Origin: Candidatus Gastranaerophilales bacterium
GTDB taxonomy: Bacteria; Cyanobacteriota; Vampirovibrionia; Gastranaerophilales; Gastranaerophilaceae
Assembly: GCA_944323365.1 (NCBI GenBank)
Contig: CALUSG010000049.1
Span: 1 to 50,606, forward strand
DNA: 50,606 nucleotides
Direction of reading: 5' to 3'
Positions within the stretch are counted from its first letter, which is position 1; each line of letters begins with the position of its first letter. Shown here piece after piece: positions 24,309 to 32,963 of the stretch. The notes beneath the pieces are model-generated. The model did not search any database and was not told the DNA's origin. It saw only the letters and a program-made list of their open reading frames with translations. The position numbers and the translations under genes were made by a program.

Positions 24309-25514
24309 ATGTATAAATTGTATCCTTATTTTACAAATGACGGTTCCGTTGGGCTATATAGCCCTAATGACGATGATATCTACCATTCTACCTACGGTGC
24401 ATTTACTGAAGCTTGCGAAAAATTTATTTTCCCTGCTAACTTTAAAGATTTTTTTAAATCCCATAACGAAATTAAAATCTTAGATATTTGTTTTGGTATC
24501 GGTTATAATTCTAAAGCTTTTTTAAATTATTTTTTAGAAATTTTTGAAAATAAAATTTCTGATATAAATACTACTATCGATACGATAGATACCGATAACA
24601 AATTTAATAGAATTTATATAAAAGCAATAGAGCAAGACAAAAATTTAGTATACTTATCACCGTTTGTAAAAAATGCAAAAAGAATACTGCAAAAAAATAA
24701 ATTAAATTTTACGAATGAAAAAATAGAACGACTTTTAAATAATAAAACAAAAGTTAAATACAAATACAGAGATTATATAAATATAATATTGCTCAGAAAA
24801 ATAATAAAATCTTCACCTGAAATTTTTGAAAATGAAGAATTTTTATCAATATTAAAAAATAAAAAATACAATCAATATTTTGACAATTATATAAGGTCAA
24901 TTTTTGAATTTTATAAAAATCAGGGGATAAATTATACTCTTCTAAGACGTTTAAACGCCTTCTTACATAATATATATTATAGGTATATATCAACAAGGTA
25001 TAAAAAGGCCATGAAACACCTTAAATTAAACGATTTTATATTTGACTTTGATTTTAGGGATGCAAGGCAGGCTATTCAAGACGATATTAATAAATATAAT
25101 TACATATTTTTAGATGCATTTACACCGGCGAAATGTCCTTGCCTGTGGACAGTTGAATTTTTTAAACAATTGCATAAGCACCTTGACGACAATGGACTTA
25201 TATTGACATATTCAAATGCAGCTTGTGTCAGAAACGCATTTATAAATGCAGGATTTTGGGTAGGAAAAATTTACAACAAAGAAAATGACAAATATATGGG
25301 GACGATTGCTGCAAAAAAATTAGAAAATATAAAAATCGGACTTTCTGAATATGATTTAGGGCTAATAAATTCAAAAGCAGGAATTTGCTATAGAGATAAT
25401 TCTAAATTAACACTTAATAATTCTACTATATTAAAAACTCATGAACATGAAACTGCTGAAAGCAAGCTTATATCCAGTTCTAAATTTATAAAAACATATA
25501 GGAGCGGCAAATAA
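24309..25514 (+). CDS. MnmC-like SAM methyltransferase (DUF752 type) with a long insertion
   Basis: The 401-residue protein matches the methyltransferase half of MnmC: N-terminal NDGSVGLYSPNDDDIYHSTYGAFTEACEKFI, SAM motif I ILDICFGIGYNS (57-68), and the hallmark IFLDAFTPAKCPCLWTVEFF (about 267-285), then LTYSNAACVRNAFINAGFWVG. MnmC methylates a nitrogen of the modified wobble uridine of tRNA. Compared with the usual domain of about 250 residues it has some 120 extra residues, rich in Lys, Ile and Asn, between motif I and the LDAF motif, plus a C-terminal tail. Its stop shares a base with the next gene (TAATG), an FAD oxidoreductase, which mirrors the two halves of fused MnmC. Confidence 0.8.
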   Translation: MYKLYPYFTNDGSVGLYSPNDDDIYHSTYGAFTEACEKFIFPANFKDFFKSHNEIKILDICFGIGYNSKAFLNYFLEIFENKISDINTTIDTIDTDNKFNRIYIKAIEQDKNLVYLSPFVKNAKRILQKNKLNFTNEKIERLLNNKTKVKYKYRDYINIILLRKIIKSSPEIFENEEFLSILKNKKYNQYFDNYIRSIFEFYKNQGINYTLLRRLNAFLHNIYYRYISTRYKKAMKHLKLNDFIFDFDFRDARQAIQDDINKYNYIFLDAFTPAKCPCLWTVEFFKQLHKHLDDNGLILTYSNAACVRNAFINAGFWVGKIYNKENDKYMGTIAAKKLENIKIGLSEYDLGLINSKAGICYRDNSKLTLNNSTILKTHEHETAESKLISSSKFIKTYRSGK

Positions 25515-26806
25515 TGTATGATGTAGTAGTAGTGGGTGGCGGAACAGCCGGTTGTGCAGCGGCTTATACAGCAGGTAAACTGGGGTTAAAGACTATGCTG
25601 CTTGAAAAAAATATTCATCTTGGCGGCTCAATTACCTCAGGACTTGTAATTCCCGTAATGTATTCCGGCAAAAATCAAATTAATAATGATTTTTATAATA
25701 TTTTAATTGAAAAATTACACGAAATTGGCGGCCAAATTACTTATCAAAACAATAAAGGATGGTTCAATCCCGAGCTATGTAAAATTGTCCTTGATAACTT
25801 GATGGCAGAAGCCTCTGTAGATGTACGTTTTAGCACATTCGTATATAAAATTTTTCACTCGAATCGCTCTTTAAAGACATTGTATATTAATACAAATATT
25901 TTATCGGTATATGACGATACGATAGATATTGAAAATAACATGTTATTTGAACCTATCGAAACGAGATATGTTATTGATACAACAGGAAATTGTGAAATTG
26001 GAAAAATTTTAAAATGCAATTTTTTAGAAAATCCGAGAGAATATCAGCCAATGAGTCTTCGATTTATAATGAGCGGGATAAATTTAGAAGAATTTGGAAA
26101 GTGGTTGTTAGAAATAGACAATAACAGAGATGTAACTACAGTAGAGGAAATAGCCGGGCAGACGCATTTATCCACAGCATACACCTGGGATACTGATAAG
26201 CACTGGGCATTAGCTGAAATATTCGATGATGCGGTTAAAAATAATATACTAAAAGACACTGATAGGAACTATTTTCAGGTATTTACAATAGCCGGTATGC
26301 CTGACAGTATAGCGTTTAACTGTCCTAGATTGGTGCTATCGCTTGACCCGTGTGATACAAAAGATATATCAAAAGGTGTAAAAACAGCAAGAGAAGCTAT
26401 TTTAAGACTAAGCAATTTTTGTAAAGCGTATTTTCCGGGATTTAAAAATGCATATATATCAAATATTGCAGATATGTTAGGGGTAAGGGTATCTAATCGA
26501 ATAAAAGGTAAATATGTATATAAATTAGACGATATAAGGACAGGTAAAAAATTTAAAAATCCGGCAGTTATATCAAATTATCCGGTAGACGTACACACAG
26601 CGGGTAAAAATACATCAACATTGAGTTTTACGGGCGAATATCAGCTTCCGATAGAATCGCTTTTATCAGATGACTATGATAATTTATTAGTAGCAGGACG
26701 TTGTGTCAGTGCCGAGTATATGGCACAAGGTGCCTTAAGAGTTCAGGCAAGCTGTTTTTCTATGGGAGAAGCTGCCGCAAAATTTATAAAATCTAACATT
26801 GCTTAA
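25514..26806 (+). CDS. FAD-dependent oxidoreductase (FAD_oxidored family)
   Basis: The 430-residue protein has the dinucleotide fold at the N-terminus (DVVVVGGGTAGCAAAYTAGKLGLKTMLLEK), the family GGSITSGLV segment following, and a C-terminal FAD motif (NLLVAGRCVSAEYMAQGALRVQASCFSMGEAAA). This belongs to the PF12831-type FAD_oxidored group, not to the D-amino-acid-oxidase fold of MnmC. Substrates in the group are mostly unknown. It is translationally coupled to the MnmC-like methyltransferase. A role in tRNA modification is an inference from gene order only. The 3' end overlaps the convergent NADH oxidase gene by 14 bases. Confidence 0.85.
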   Translation: MYDVVVVGGGTAGCAAAYTAGKLGLKTMLLEKNIHLGGSITSGLVIPVMYSGKNQINNDFYNILIEKLHEIGGQITYQNNKGWFNPELCKIVLDNLMAEASVDVRFSTFVYKIFHSNRSLKTLYINTNILSVYDDTIDIENNMLFEPIETRYVIDTTGNCEIGKILKCNFLENPREYQPMSLRFIMSGINLEEFGKWLLEIDNNRDVTTVEEIAGQTHLSTAYTWDTDKHWALAEIFDDAVKNNILKDTDRNYFQVFTIAGMPDSIAFNCPRLVLSLDPCDTKDISKGVKTAREAILRLSNFCKAYFPGFKNAYISNIADMLGVRVSNRIKGKYVYKLDDIRTGKKFKNPAVISNYPVDVHTAGKNTSTLSFTGEYQLPIESLLSDDYDNLLVAGRCVSAEYMAQGALRVQASCFSMGEAAAKFIKSNIA

Positions 26807-28154
26807 TTTTTTCAAGCAAAATTTGAGCGGCATTGAGCAAAGGATCAATTGTAGGAGCATAAGGCGGTGCGTACGTCAAATCATTTTTAGTAAATTCTTC
26901 TACAGTTAACCTGCCTAGTAAAGCTGCTGTAAGTGCGTTTATTCTTTTATCAGCATCACCGGCCCCAACAGCTTGTCCGCCGAGTAAAAGTCCGGTTATT
27001 TTGTCTGCGGTAAGTTTTAGTGTAATATTGTTGACATCAGGCATATACCCGACTTTATCATTTTTAGTAACTACAGAAGAAACTGGATGTAACCCTAATT
27101 TTAAAGCATTTTTTTCATTTAATCCGGTCATAGACATTGTTAAGGAGAGGCATCGTACAACAGAAGACCCTAAAACACCTTCAAAATCTTCATCACCTCC
27201 GGATAAATTTATTGCTGCTACTCTGCCTTCTTTATTTGCAGTCGAACCCAAAGGTATCCAAACTTTTGTATTTGATATTAAAAGATTTTTTTCGGCACAA
27301 TCACCGCAAGCATAAATATTAGGGAAATTTGTCCTCATATGTTTGTTAACTTTAATTGCTCCTGTTTCACCGATAGCAATACCCGCTTCCCTTGCAAATT
27401 CAACATTAGGCCGTACACCTGTACATAAAACTACCATATCTGTTGTAAACTGTTTTCCTGTACCTGTTTTAACTATCTTAACATTACCGTTTTCATCAGG
27501 AATAAAGCAGGTTACAAATTCCGATGTCATGATTTCGAATCTGTCGTCACTAATGCTTTTTAACTGTTCTTGAACTATATTTGAAATATCATCATCAAAA
27601 AAAGGAGCTATTTTAGGGGCAAACTCTACCAAAGTAACTTTAATATTATTTTCAACAAATGCTTCCAAAAGTTCTAATCCTATATAGCCGCTGCCTATAA
27701 TAGTTGCATGATTTGACTTTTGCATTTGTTCCCTAATCGCAATACCGTCTTCGATATGTCTAACGGTAAAAACATTTTTTAAATCTACGTTTTCTATTTG
27801 CGGGATAATAGGTCTTGCTCCGGTCGCAATTACTAACTTGTCATATTCAACAAGGAATGCCCTATTTTCGTCTAAATTATTTATTAAAACCTGATTTGTA
27901 TCGGGAAGAATTTTTATAGCTTTACAGCGTAGATGAATTTTTACTCCTTGAGCTTCAAATTCTTCAGGACTTCTGACCAATAAAGTTCTGTAATCGGAAA
28001 AATTCCCTTGAATATAATAAGGCAGCCCGCAGGCTGAATACGATATATATCGATCATCAGTATATAAATCAATAATTGCATCCGGCAAAAGCCTTCTTGT
28101 TTTTGCTGCGGCCTTTGCACCTGCTGCAACTCCACCCAAAATTACTATCTTCAT
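26793..28154 (-). CDS. CoA-disulfide reductase / NADH oxidase-family flavoprotein
   Basis: The 453-residue protein has two dinucleotide-binding folds (VILGGVAAGAKAAAK at residue 4, ATIIGSGYIGLELLEAF near 150) and the single redox-active cysteine of this group at C42 (YSACGLPYYI), plus the FAD segment IYACGDCAE near 300. Relatives reduce CoA disulfide or oxidise NADH with oxygen or peroxide; both cases suit an anaerobe dealing with oxygen. The sequence alone does not separate the two activities. It is a single gene with no obvious Shine-Dalgarno site. Confidence 0.88.
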   Translation of the reverse strand: MKIVILGGVAAGAKAAAKTRRLLPDAIIDLYTDDRYISYSACGLPYYIQGNFSDYRTLLVRSPEEFEAQGVKIHLRCKAIKILPDTNQVLINNLDENRAFLVEYDKLVIATGARPIIPQIENVDLKNVFTVRHIEDGIAIREQMQKSNHATIIGSGYIGLELLEAFVENNIKVTLVEFAPKIAPFFDDDISNIVQEQLKSISDDRFEIMTSEFVTCFIPDENGNVKIVKTGTGKQFTTDMVVLCTGVRPNVEFAREAGIAIGETGAIKVNKHMRTNFPNIYACGDCAEKNLLISNTKVWIPLGSTANKEGRVAAINLSGGDEDFEGVLGSSVVRCLSLTMSMTGLNEKNALKLGLHPVSSVVTKNDKVGYMPDVNNITLKLTADKITGLLLGGQAVGAGDADKRINALTAALLGRLTVEEFTKNDLTYAPPYAPTIDPLLNAAQILLEKIKQC

Positions 28155-28200
28155 AATTAAAATTTAGATGAAATTCTGTTATATATCATTCCACAACAGA

Positions 28201-28341
28201 CTAATTTAAACCTGATACTGAAAGCATTACTTGCTTCATAAACTTGCAATATGCATCAACATCAGATTGAACTTCTTCTGCCTTATCTATCAATGTTTTT
28301 AATTCAACTATAATATCATTTTTCTTTAAATCTTCATACAT
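28201..28341 (-). CDS. Small uncharacterised helical protein (46 residues)
   Basis: From ATG 28341 the frame gives 46 residues, MYEDLKKNDIIVELKTLIDKA onward. It is helical and acidic, with no signal peptide. An AAGGAG site lies ten bases upstream of this ATG, the best support that it is real. An in-frame ATG 15 codons earlier lacks a ribosome site. It lies on the same strand as, and about 90 bases beyond, the EF-hand gene. Confidence 0.55.
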   Translation of the reverse strand: MYEDLKKNDIIVELKTLIDKAEEVQSDVDAYCKFMKQVMLSVSGLN

Positions 28342-28427
28342 AAAATACACACTCCTTGTAATATTAATTACGGAATGTGTATTCAAAACTTTAATTTTTT
28401 ATTTAATTTTTTACATAATTTAATAAA

Positions 28428-28691
28428 TTATGCAATTACGTTTAATTTTTTAGCGTTAAAACCTCCATTACTTTCAAAATTAATACTTCCTTGCGGATCA
28501 TATTGTTCTAAATCAAAACCTTTATTTTCAGTTTTTTTAGTATTAACTTTATTAATACCCGATACTGCAACAAAATTATTGTACTCACTATAGCTGATTA
28601 CACCGTCTTCATCCTTGTCATATTTATCAAAAGTTAATTGATCCATTCTGCTTAAAGATGCACGGTCCATACCTTGATAAATGTTTAACAT
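28428..28691 (-). CDS. Small EF-hand calcium-binding protein
   Basis: 87 residues with a canonical EF-hand loop in DKYDKDEDGVISYSEYNNF (loop about D25-E36: D-x-D-x-D-G-x-I-x-x-x-E), preceded by a helix. The C-terminal half is Asn/Gly/Lys-rich without a second recognisable loop. No signal peptide. AGAGGAGC is a good ribosome site. Bacterial single EF-hand proteins often act as calcium buffers or as parts of secreted assemblies; here the role is unknown. Confidence 0.75.
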   Translation of the reverse strand: MLNIYQGMDRASLSRMDQLTFDKYDKDEDGVISYSEYNNFVAVSGINKVNTKKTENKGFDLEQYDPQGSINFESNGGFNAKKLNVIA

Positions 28692-28814
28692 AATATAGCT
28701 CCTCTCTTATATATCAATAAAAAAAAATTTTTAATCCGCAATTTCACAATGAATAATTTTTGTTACATTTCTTAAAAATATTGATGATATAATAAATAAA
28801 AAAGGGAGAGGAAA

Positions 28815-30080
28815 ATGACTACACAAATCATAGAGGCAAAAAAAGGTAATATAACTGAGGAAATGAGATATATATCACTAAAAGAAGGTGTGACACCTGA
28901 ATTTGTGAGAGAAAAAGTTGCTCAAGGCCGTGTTGTTATATTAAAGAATAACAGAAGAGAAAATGTCATTCCAACCGCAGTTGGTGAAGGAATGACAGTA
29001 AAAATTAATGCAAATATAGGCACGTCAATGGAAAGATCAAACATTGAGCAGGAGTTGGAAAAAGTTAGAATAATAGAAGCAACCGGAGCCGATGTATTAA
29101 TGGATTTGTCAACCGGTTCAGATATAGATGGGACGAGAAAGCAAATTATAGCAGCGACTAAACTTCCAATTGGAACAGTTCCAATGTACCAGGCAGGCAA
29201 AGAAGCCTTAGATGAGTATAAAGATATATCAAAACTTTCAAAAGAAAAACTATTTTCAGATATAAAAAAACAATGTGAAGACGGCATAGACTTTATAACA
29301 GTGCACTGCGGAGTAACTAAATTTGTAGTTGAACAATTAGAAAAGCAAGGCCGCATAATGGATATAGTGTCAAGAGGCGGTTCAATGCTTGCTTCATGGA
29401 TCAAAGCAACAGGAAAAGAAAATCCGCTTTACGAATACTATGATGAACTTTTAGAAATAGCAAAAGAATATGACTGTACACTATCGCTTGGTGACGGTTT
29501 AAGACCAGGTTGCATAGCCGATGCCGGAGATAGAGCACAGGTAGCTGAAACAATAGTGCTCGGTGAACTTGTAAAAAGGGCTCGTGAAGCCGGAGTTCAA
29601 GCAATGGTAGAAGGCCCGGGGCATGTACCATTGAATAAAATTCCGGCAATGATAGAAACTGCAAAGGTTCTAACGGATTATGCCCCACTATATGTTTTAG
29701 GACCGCTTGTAACAGATATCGCCCCTGGATACGACCATATAACTTCTGCAATAGGCGGAACCCTTGCGGCATACCACGGTGCTGATTTCTTATGTTACGT
29801 AACACCGGCAGAACACATTGGCCTGCCCGATGCAAAACAGGTGAGAGAAGGTATAATTGCCAGCAAAATTGCAGCACATTCAGCTGATTTGGCAAGAGGT
29901 AATAAACAAGCTTATCAAATGGATATGGATATGGCTATTGCCAGGAAAAAACTGGACTGGAAAGCTCAACGTGCTGCAGCTATAGATAAATGCACTCTAG
30001 AAGACATTGATAACGGCGAGCCATGTACAATGTGCGGCAAATATTGCAGCGTTAAAATATTTAAAGAGTATTTTATGTAA
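28815..30080 (+). CDS. thiC: Phosphomethylpyrimidine synthase ThiC (short form)
   Basis: The 421-residue protein is ThiC of the shorter type lacking the N-terminal domain of E. coli ThiC: TQIIEAKKGNITEEM, NANIGTSMERS, TGADVLMDLSTGSDIDGTR, SRGGSMLASWI, VEGPGHVPLNKIP and DIAPGYDHITSAIGG. The C-terminal cluster motif is CTMCGKYC (CX2CX3C), one residue shorter than the commonly cited CX2CX4C. It converts aminoimidazole ribotide to the thiamin pyrimidine by radical SAM chemistry. A TATAAT lies upstream with GGGAGAGG as ribosome site. The 120-base upstream region has no room for, and no motifs of, a TPP riboswitch. Confidence 0.95.
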   Translation: MTTQIIEAKKGNITEEMRYISLKEGVTPEFVREKVAQGRVVILKNNRRENVIPTAVGEGMTVKINANIGTSMERSNIEQELEKVRIIEATGADVLMDLSTGSDIDGTRKQIIAATKLPIGTVPMYQAGKEALDEYKDISKLSKEKLFSDIKKQCEDGIDFITVHCGVTKFVVEQLEKQGRIMDIVSRGGSMLASWIKATGKENPLYEYYDELLEIAKEYDCTLSLGDGLRPGCIADAGDRAQVAETIVLGELVKRAREAGVQAMVEGPGHVPLNKIPAMIETAKVLTDYAPLYVLGPLVTDIAPGYDHITSAIGGTLAAYHGADFLCYVTPAEHIGLPDAKQVREGIIASKIAAHSADLARGNKQAYQMDMDMAIARKKLDWKAQRAAAIDKCTLEDIDNGEPCTMCGKYCSVKIFKEYFM

Positions 30081-30156
30081 ATATTTGTTAACAAAAAATT
30101 ATTCAATATAACAAAAAAAATATTTACGAGCATTACTATAATAAAAGGAGAACGGT

Positions 30157-30594
30157 ATGCAAATAAATAGAATAGGTTTTGAGCCGAATTTTCAGGCAAA
30201 CTTTGTAAGAAATAACAATATGGAAAAAATTACTGACAATATTTTAAGCAATAGTGATGATGAAGGCAAAGAATTGGTTTCTGAATTAGAACAGCTTGCA
30301 GCACATCACAAAAATGCTTTATTGCTAGTGGATGTTGTTCCTGAACGTACAATAAAGGGTATAACATTAAAACCCGAATATGTAATGACAAATTTAAAAA
30401 CAAACAAAAGTATCACTGTTCCTTTAGATGAATTTGATATAAACACAATAAAATCTTTAAATAATAGCAGCAGTAAAAATTACCAAACATTATTTGTAAA
30501 TGATGAAGTTAAAACTAATTTGAACAAATTAATGTCAAAGTATTATGTTGATGAAAAATTAGTATATAAAAAGAAAACTCATTCTTCCAAATAA
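30157..30594 (+). CDS. Uncharacterised small protein with the NFxA-type N-terminus
   Basis: 145 residues: MQINRIGFEPNFQANFVRNNN at the start, then a mixed helical/strand domain (HHKNALLLVDVVPERTIKGITL...YVMTNLKTNKSITVPLDEFDI) and a basic tail. There is no signal peptide. The start region resembles those of the genes at 32964, 33540 and 34099 (short Met-x-Ile-x(n)-Asn-Phe-x-Gly/Ala), which may be a shared targeting element. The rest is not related to them by eye. A strong AAGGAG site precedes ATG. Its 3' end overlaps the convergent permease gene by 16 bases. Confidence 0.7.
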   Translation: MQINRIGFEPNFQANFVRNNNMEKITDNILSNSDDEGKELVSELEQLAAHHKNALLLVDVVPERTIKGITLKPEYVMTNLKTNKSITVPLDEFDINTIKSLNNSSSKNYQTLFVNDEVKTNLNKLMSKYYVDEKLVYKKKTHSSK

Positions 30595-31457
30595 ATCAAC
30601 TTTTTACGTAAATTCCATTGAATAAGCGTAAGAATTAGAATAATTACAAACAAAACGTAGGCAATAGCAGAGGCTTTGCCTACATTAAAGTATTCAAATG
30701 CATTTTTATAAATAGCATAAACCATAACATTAGTACTGTCAAAGGGACCGCCCTGCGTCATTAAATAAATTAAATCAAAAATTTGAAATGAACTTATGGC
30801 AGTAATTATAATTACAAAAAAGATTGAAGGTGAAAGAAGAGGAATTAAAACATTAAAAAATATTTGAACAGGATTAGCCCCATCAACTTTCGCAGCTTCA
30901 AAAATATTTTGATTAATTGCACTTAGAGAAGACAAAAAAATTATCATATTGTACCCGATAAGTTTCCAAACAGAAACAATTATCAATGCTGGCATTGCAA
31001 AATTTGTATCATATAGCCAATTAATATGCAGGTGCAAAAAATTATTCAACATACCAATATTAGGATCAAAAATCCATTGCCAAACAATACCAATAACTAC
31101 CATAGGAGTAATAAACGGTAAAAAATATGCTGTTTTAAAAAACTCGGAGCCTCTAATCTTATCATTTAAAACAGCCGCTAAAATCAGCGGAATAATGACA
31201 CCAAATATAGATGTTGACACTGCAAAAACAATTGTGTTTATAAAAATTTTATAAAACAAAGCCTCATTAAAGATTTCCAAATAGTTATCAAACCCGACAA
31301 ATTCAACCGGATTAAGTAAATCCCACTTTACAAAACTCAGGCCGAATGAGCAAATAACAGGAATAATAATAAAAATTAAAGTGCCCAAAACAGCAGGCAA
31401 AATAAAAAGCCAGGCAGCACAATTTTGTTTATTAAAAACAGCATGACAGAACTTCAT
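30579..31457 (-). CDS. Sugar ABC transporter permease (MalF/UgpA family), orphan
   Basis: From ATG 31457 the protein is 292 residues with six hydrophobic segments and the permease EAA loop (FEAAKVDGANPVQIFFNVLIPLLSP). FILPAVLGTLIFIIIPVICSFGLSFVKWDLL at the N-terminus and QGGPFDSTNVMVYAIYKNAFEYFNVGKASAIAYVLF near the end are typical of this family of carbohydrate importers. The second permease, binding protein and ATPase genes are absent from the window, so partners lie elsewhere. Upstream ATGs at 31493 and 31487 belong to the divergent gene's region. A TATAAT ends six bases before the chosen ATG. Confidence 0.88.
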   Translation of the reverse strand: MKFCHAVFNKQNCAAWLFILPAVLGTLIFIIIPVICSFGLSFVKWDLLNPVEFVGFDNYLEIFNEALFYKIFINTIVFAVSTSIFGVIIPLILAAVLNDKIRGSEFFKTAYFLPFITPMVVIGIVWQWIFDPNIGMLNNFLHLHINWLYDTNFAMPALIIVSVWKLIGYNMIIFLSSLSAINQNIFEAAKVDGANPVQIFFNVLIPLLSPSIFFVIIITAISSFQIFDLIYLMTQGGPFDSTNVMVYAIYKNAFEYFNVGKASAIAYVLFVIILILTLIQWNLRKKLIYLEE

Positions 31458-31459
31458 GC

Positions 31460-31469
31460 TATAATTATA
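31460..31469. promoter_or_regulatory. Divergent palindromic promoter TATAATTATA
   Basis: The ten-base palindrome TATAATTATA gives a -10 box on each strand: one for the phosphohexomutase (ATG 18 bases downstream, behind GGAGAGG) and one for the permease (ATG six bases downstream). On the permease side TTGCAT lies 18 bases upstream of its -10. Confidence 0.5.
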
Positions 31470-31487
31470 CAATAATGGAGAGGACAT

Positions 31488-32918
31488 ATGCAAAAATATA
31501 ATCAGGCTTTTGGTAAAAATGATATAAGAGGAATTTACGGAAAAGATATAACAGAAGAACTATATTACAATATCGGAATAGGATTTATAGAATGGCTTAA
31601 AAAAAAGTCTGCCAAAAGCCCGTCTGACATGACATTAACCATATGCCGTGATGCGAGATTACATTCGCCAAGCCTTTCCAAAGCGTTAATTGCCGGCATA
31701 ACCTCAACAGGAGCAAAAGTTATTGACCTGGGTCTTGCACCGACACCAATAGGTTACTATTCAGAAGTTACAATGTCTGAAGTTATATCTGCTATGATTA
31801 TAACGGCAAGCCACAATCCAAGCGAATATAACGGATTAAAAATGACATATCAACACCAAACTTTGAATGAATTGCAAATAAAAGAAGTTAAAGAATTGAC
31901 ATTCAAACACTGGTCTGATGCTTTTCAACCGGCAAATAATGAGCTTATTAAAGAATATGACATAATACCTGTGTATATTGAAGATATGAAAAAACGTTTC
32001 GGATATATAGGAAAAGGCTTAAAAGTAGTTGTAGACAGTGCAAATGCGACAGGAGGCCTTGTCGGACCAAAATTATATAGAGAGCTTGGTTGTGAAGTTA
32101 TTGAATTATATTCCGAACCTGACGGAACATTTCCAAATCATCACCCGAACCCCAGTGATTTAAAGACTTTAAAAGATATAGAAAACGCAGTTAGAGCAAA
32201 TAATGCTGATGTAGGTATAGCCTATGACGGAGACAGCGACAGAATAGGTGTTGTTGATACTAACGGAAATCCTTTAACAGGTGATAAGCTTCTTTTAATA
32301 TATGCAATGGATTTAATTTCAACAAGCAGCTTAAAACCAACTGTTGTATCAGAAGTAAAATGTTCGCAAGTTCTATACGACACAATAAATAAAACAGGTG
32401 CAAAAGCAATAATGTGCAAAACCGGACACGGATATATAAAAGAAAAAATGAAAGAAACAGGTGCTATTTTAGCAGGAGAAATGAGCGGCCACACATTTTT
32501 TAAAGACAGATACTATGGATTTGATGATGCAATTTATGCCGGTTGCCGAATAATAGAAATTATTGCAAAAAATAAAAAGAATAATTCAGATTTCAAAATA
32601 CAAGATTTATTAAAACCATTTGACGCTGTATATACATCTGATGAGGTACGTTTTCCCTGTGCAAATGAGTTAAAAAAAGCAGTTCTAGAAAAATTAAAAG
32701 AATATGTAAATAATAATAGAGCCATGTTTGGCAGTGAAATAAAGGATATAATTACACTTGACGGAATGCGAATAGTTTTTGACGGCGGCTTTGCACTTAT
32801 AAGACAAAGCAATACAGAACCAGTGTTTACACTGCGTTTTGAGGCTAAAACAAAAGATGAATGCCTGCATATAAAAAAATGTATGCTTGATAAACTTGAA
32901 GAAATTATTACAAACTAG
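31488..32918 (+). CDS. manB: Phosphomannomutase/phosphoglucomutase
   Basis: The 476-residue protein has the four-domain phosphohexomutase signature: FGKNDIRGIYGKDI at the N-terminus, catalytic serine loop TASHNPSEYNGLKM (about 101-114), metal loop AYDGDSDRIGVVD, sugar-binding loop GEMSGHTFF, and C-terminal phosphate-binding RQSNTEPVFTLRFEAK. It interconverts hexose 1- and 6-phosphates for glycan and nucleotide-sugar synthesis; the family does not tell mannose from glucose by eye, so the symbol is provisional. GGAGAGG precedes the ATG, which is divergent from the permease. Confidence 0.9.
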   Translation: MQKYNQAFGKNDIRGIYGKDITEELYYNIGIGFIEWLKKKSAKSPSDMTLTICRDARLHSPSLSKALIAGITSTGAKVIDLGLAPTPIGYYSEVTMSEVISAMIITASHNPSEYNGLKMTYQHQTLNELQIKEVKELTFKHWSDAFQPANNELIKEYDIIPVYIEDMKKRFGYIGKGLKVVVDSANATGGLVGPKLYRELGCEVIELYSEPDGTFPNHHPNPSDLKTLKDIENAVRANNADVGIAYDGDSDRIGVVDTNGNPLTGDKLLLIYAMDLISTSSLKPTVVSEVKCSQVLYDTINKTGAKAIMCKTGHGYIKEKMKETGAILAGEMSGHTFFKDRYYGFDDAIYAGCRIIEIIAKNKKNNSDFKIQDLLKPFDAVYTSDEVRFPCANELKKAVLEKLKEYVNNNRAMFGSEIKDIITLDGMRIVFDGGFALIRQSNTEPVFTLRFEAKTKDECLHIKKCMLDKLEEIITN

Positions 32919-32963
32919 CAAAAAATTAATTGACTGATTTTATAAGACTAAAAGGGTATAATT

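Noticed and set aside
28692-28814. TPP riboswitch before thiC
   Set aside because: Too short and without the CTGAGA and related conserved motifs.
29401-29895. 164-codon frame antisense to thiC
   Set aside because: It lies wholly within thiC, has no ribosome site and an odd Leu/His/Gln/Arg composition typical of reverse-frame reading of a conserved gene.
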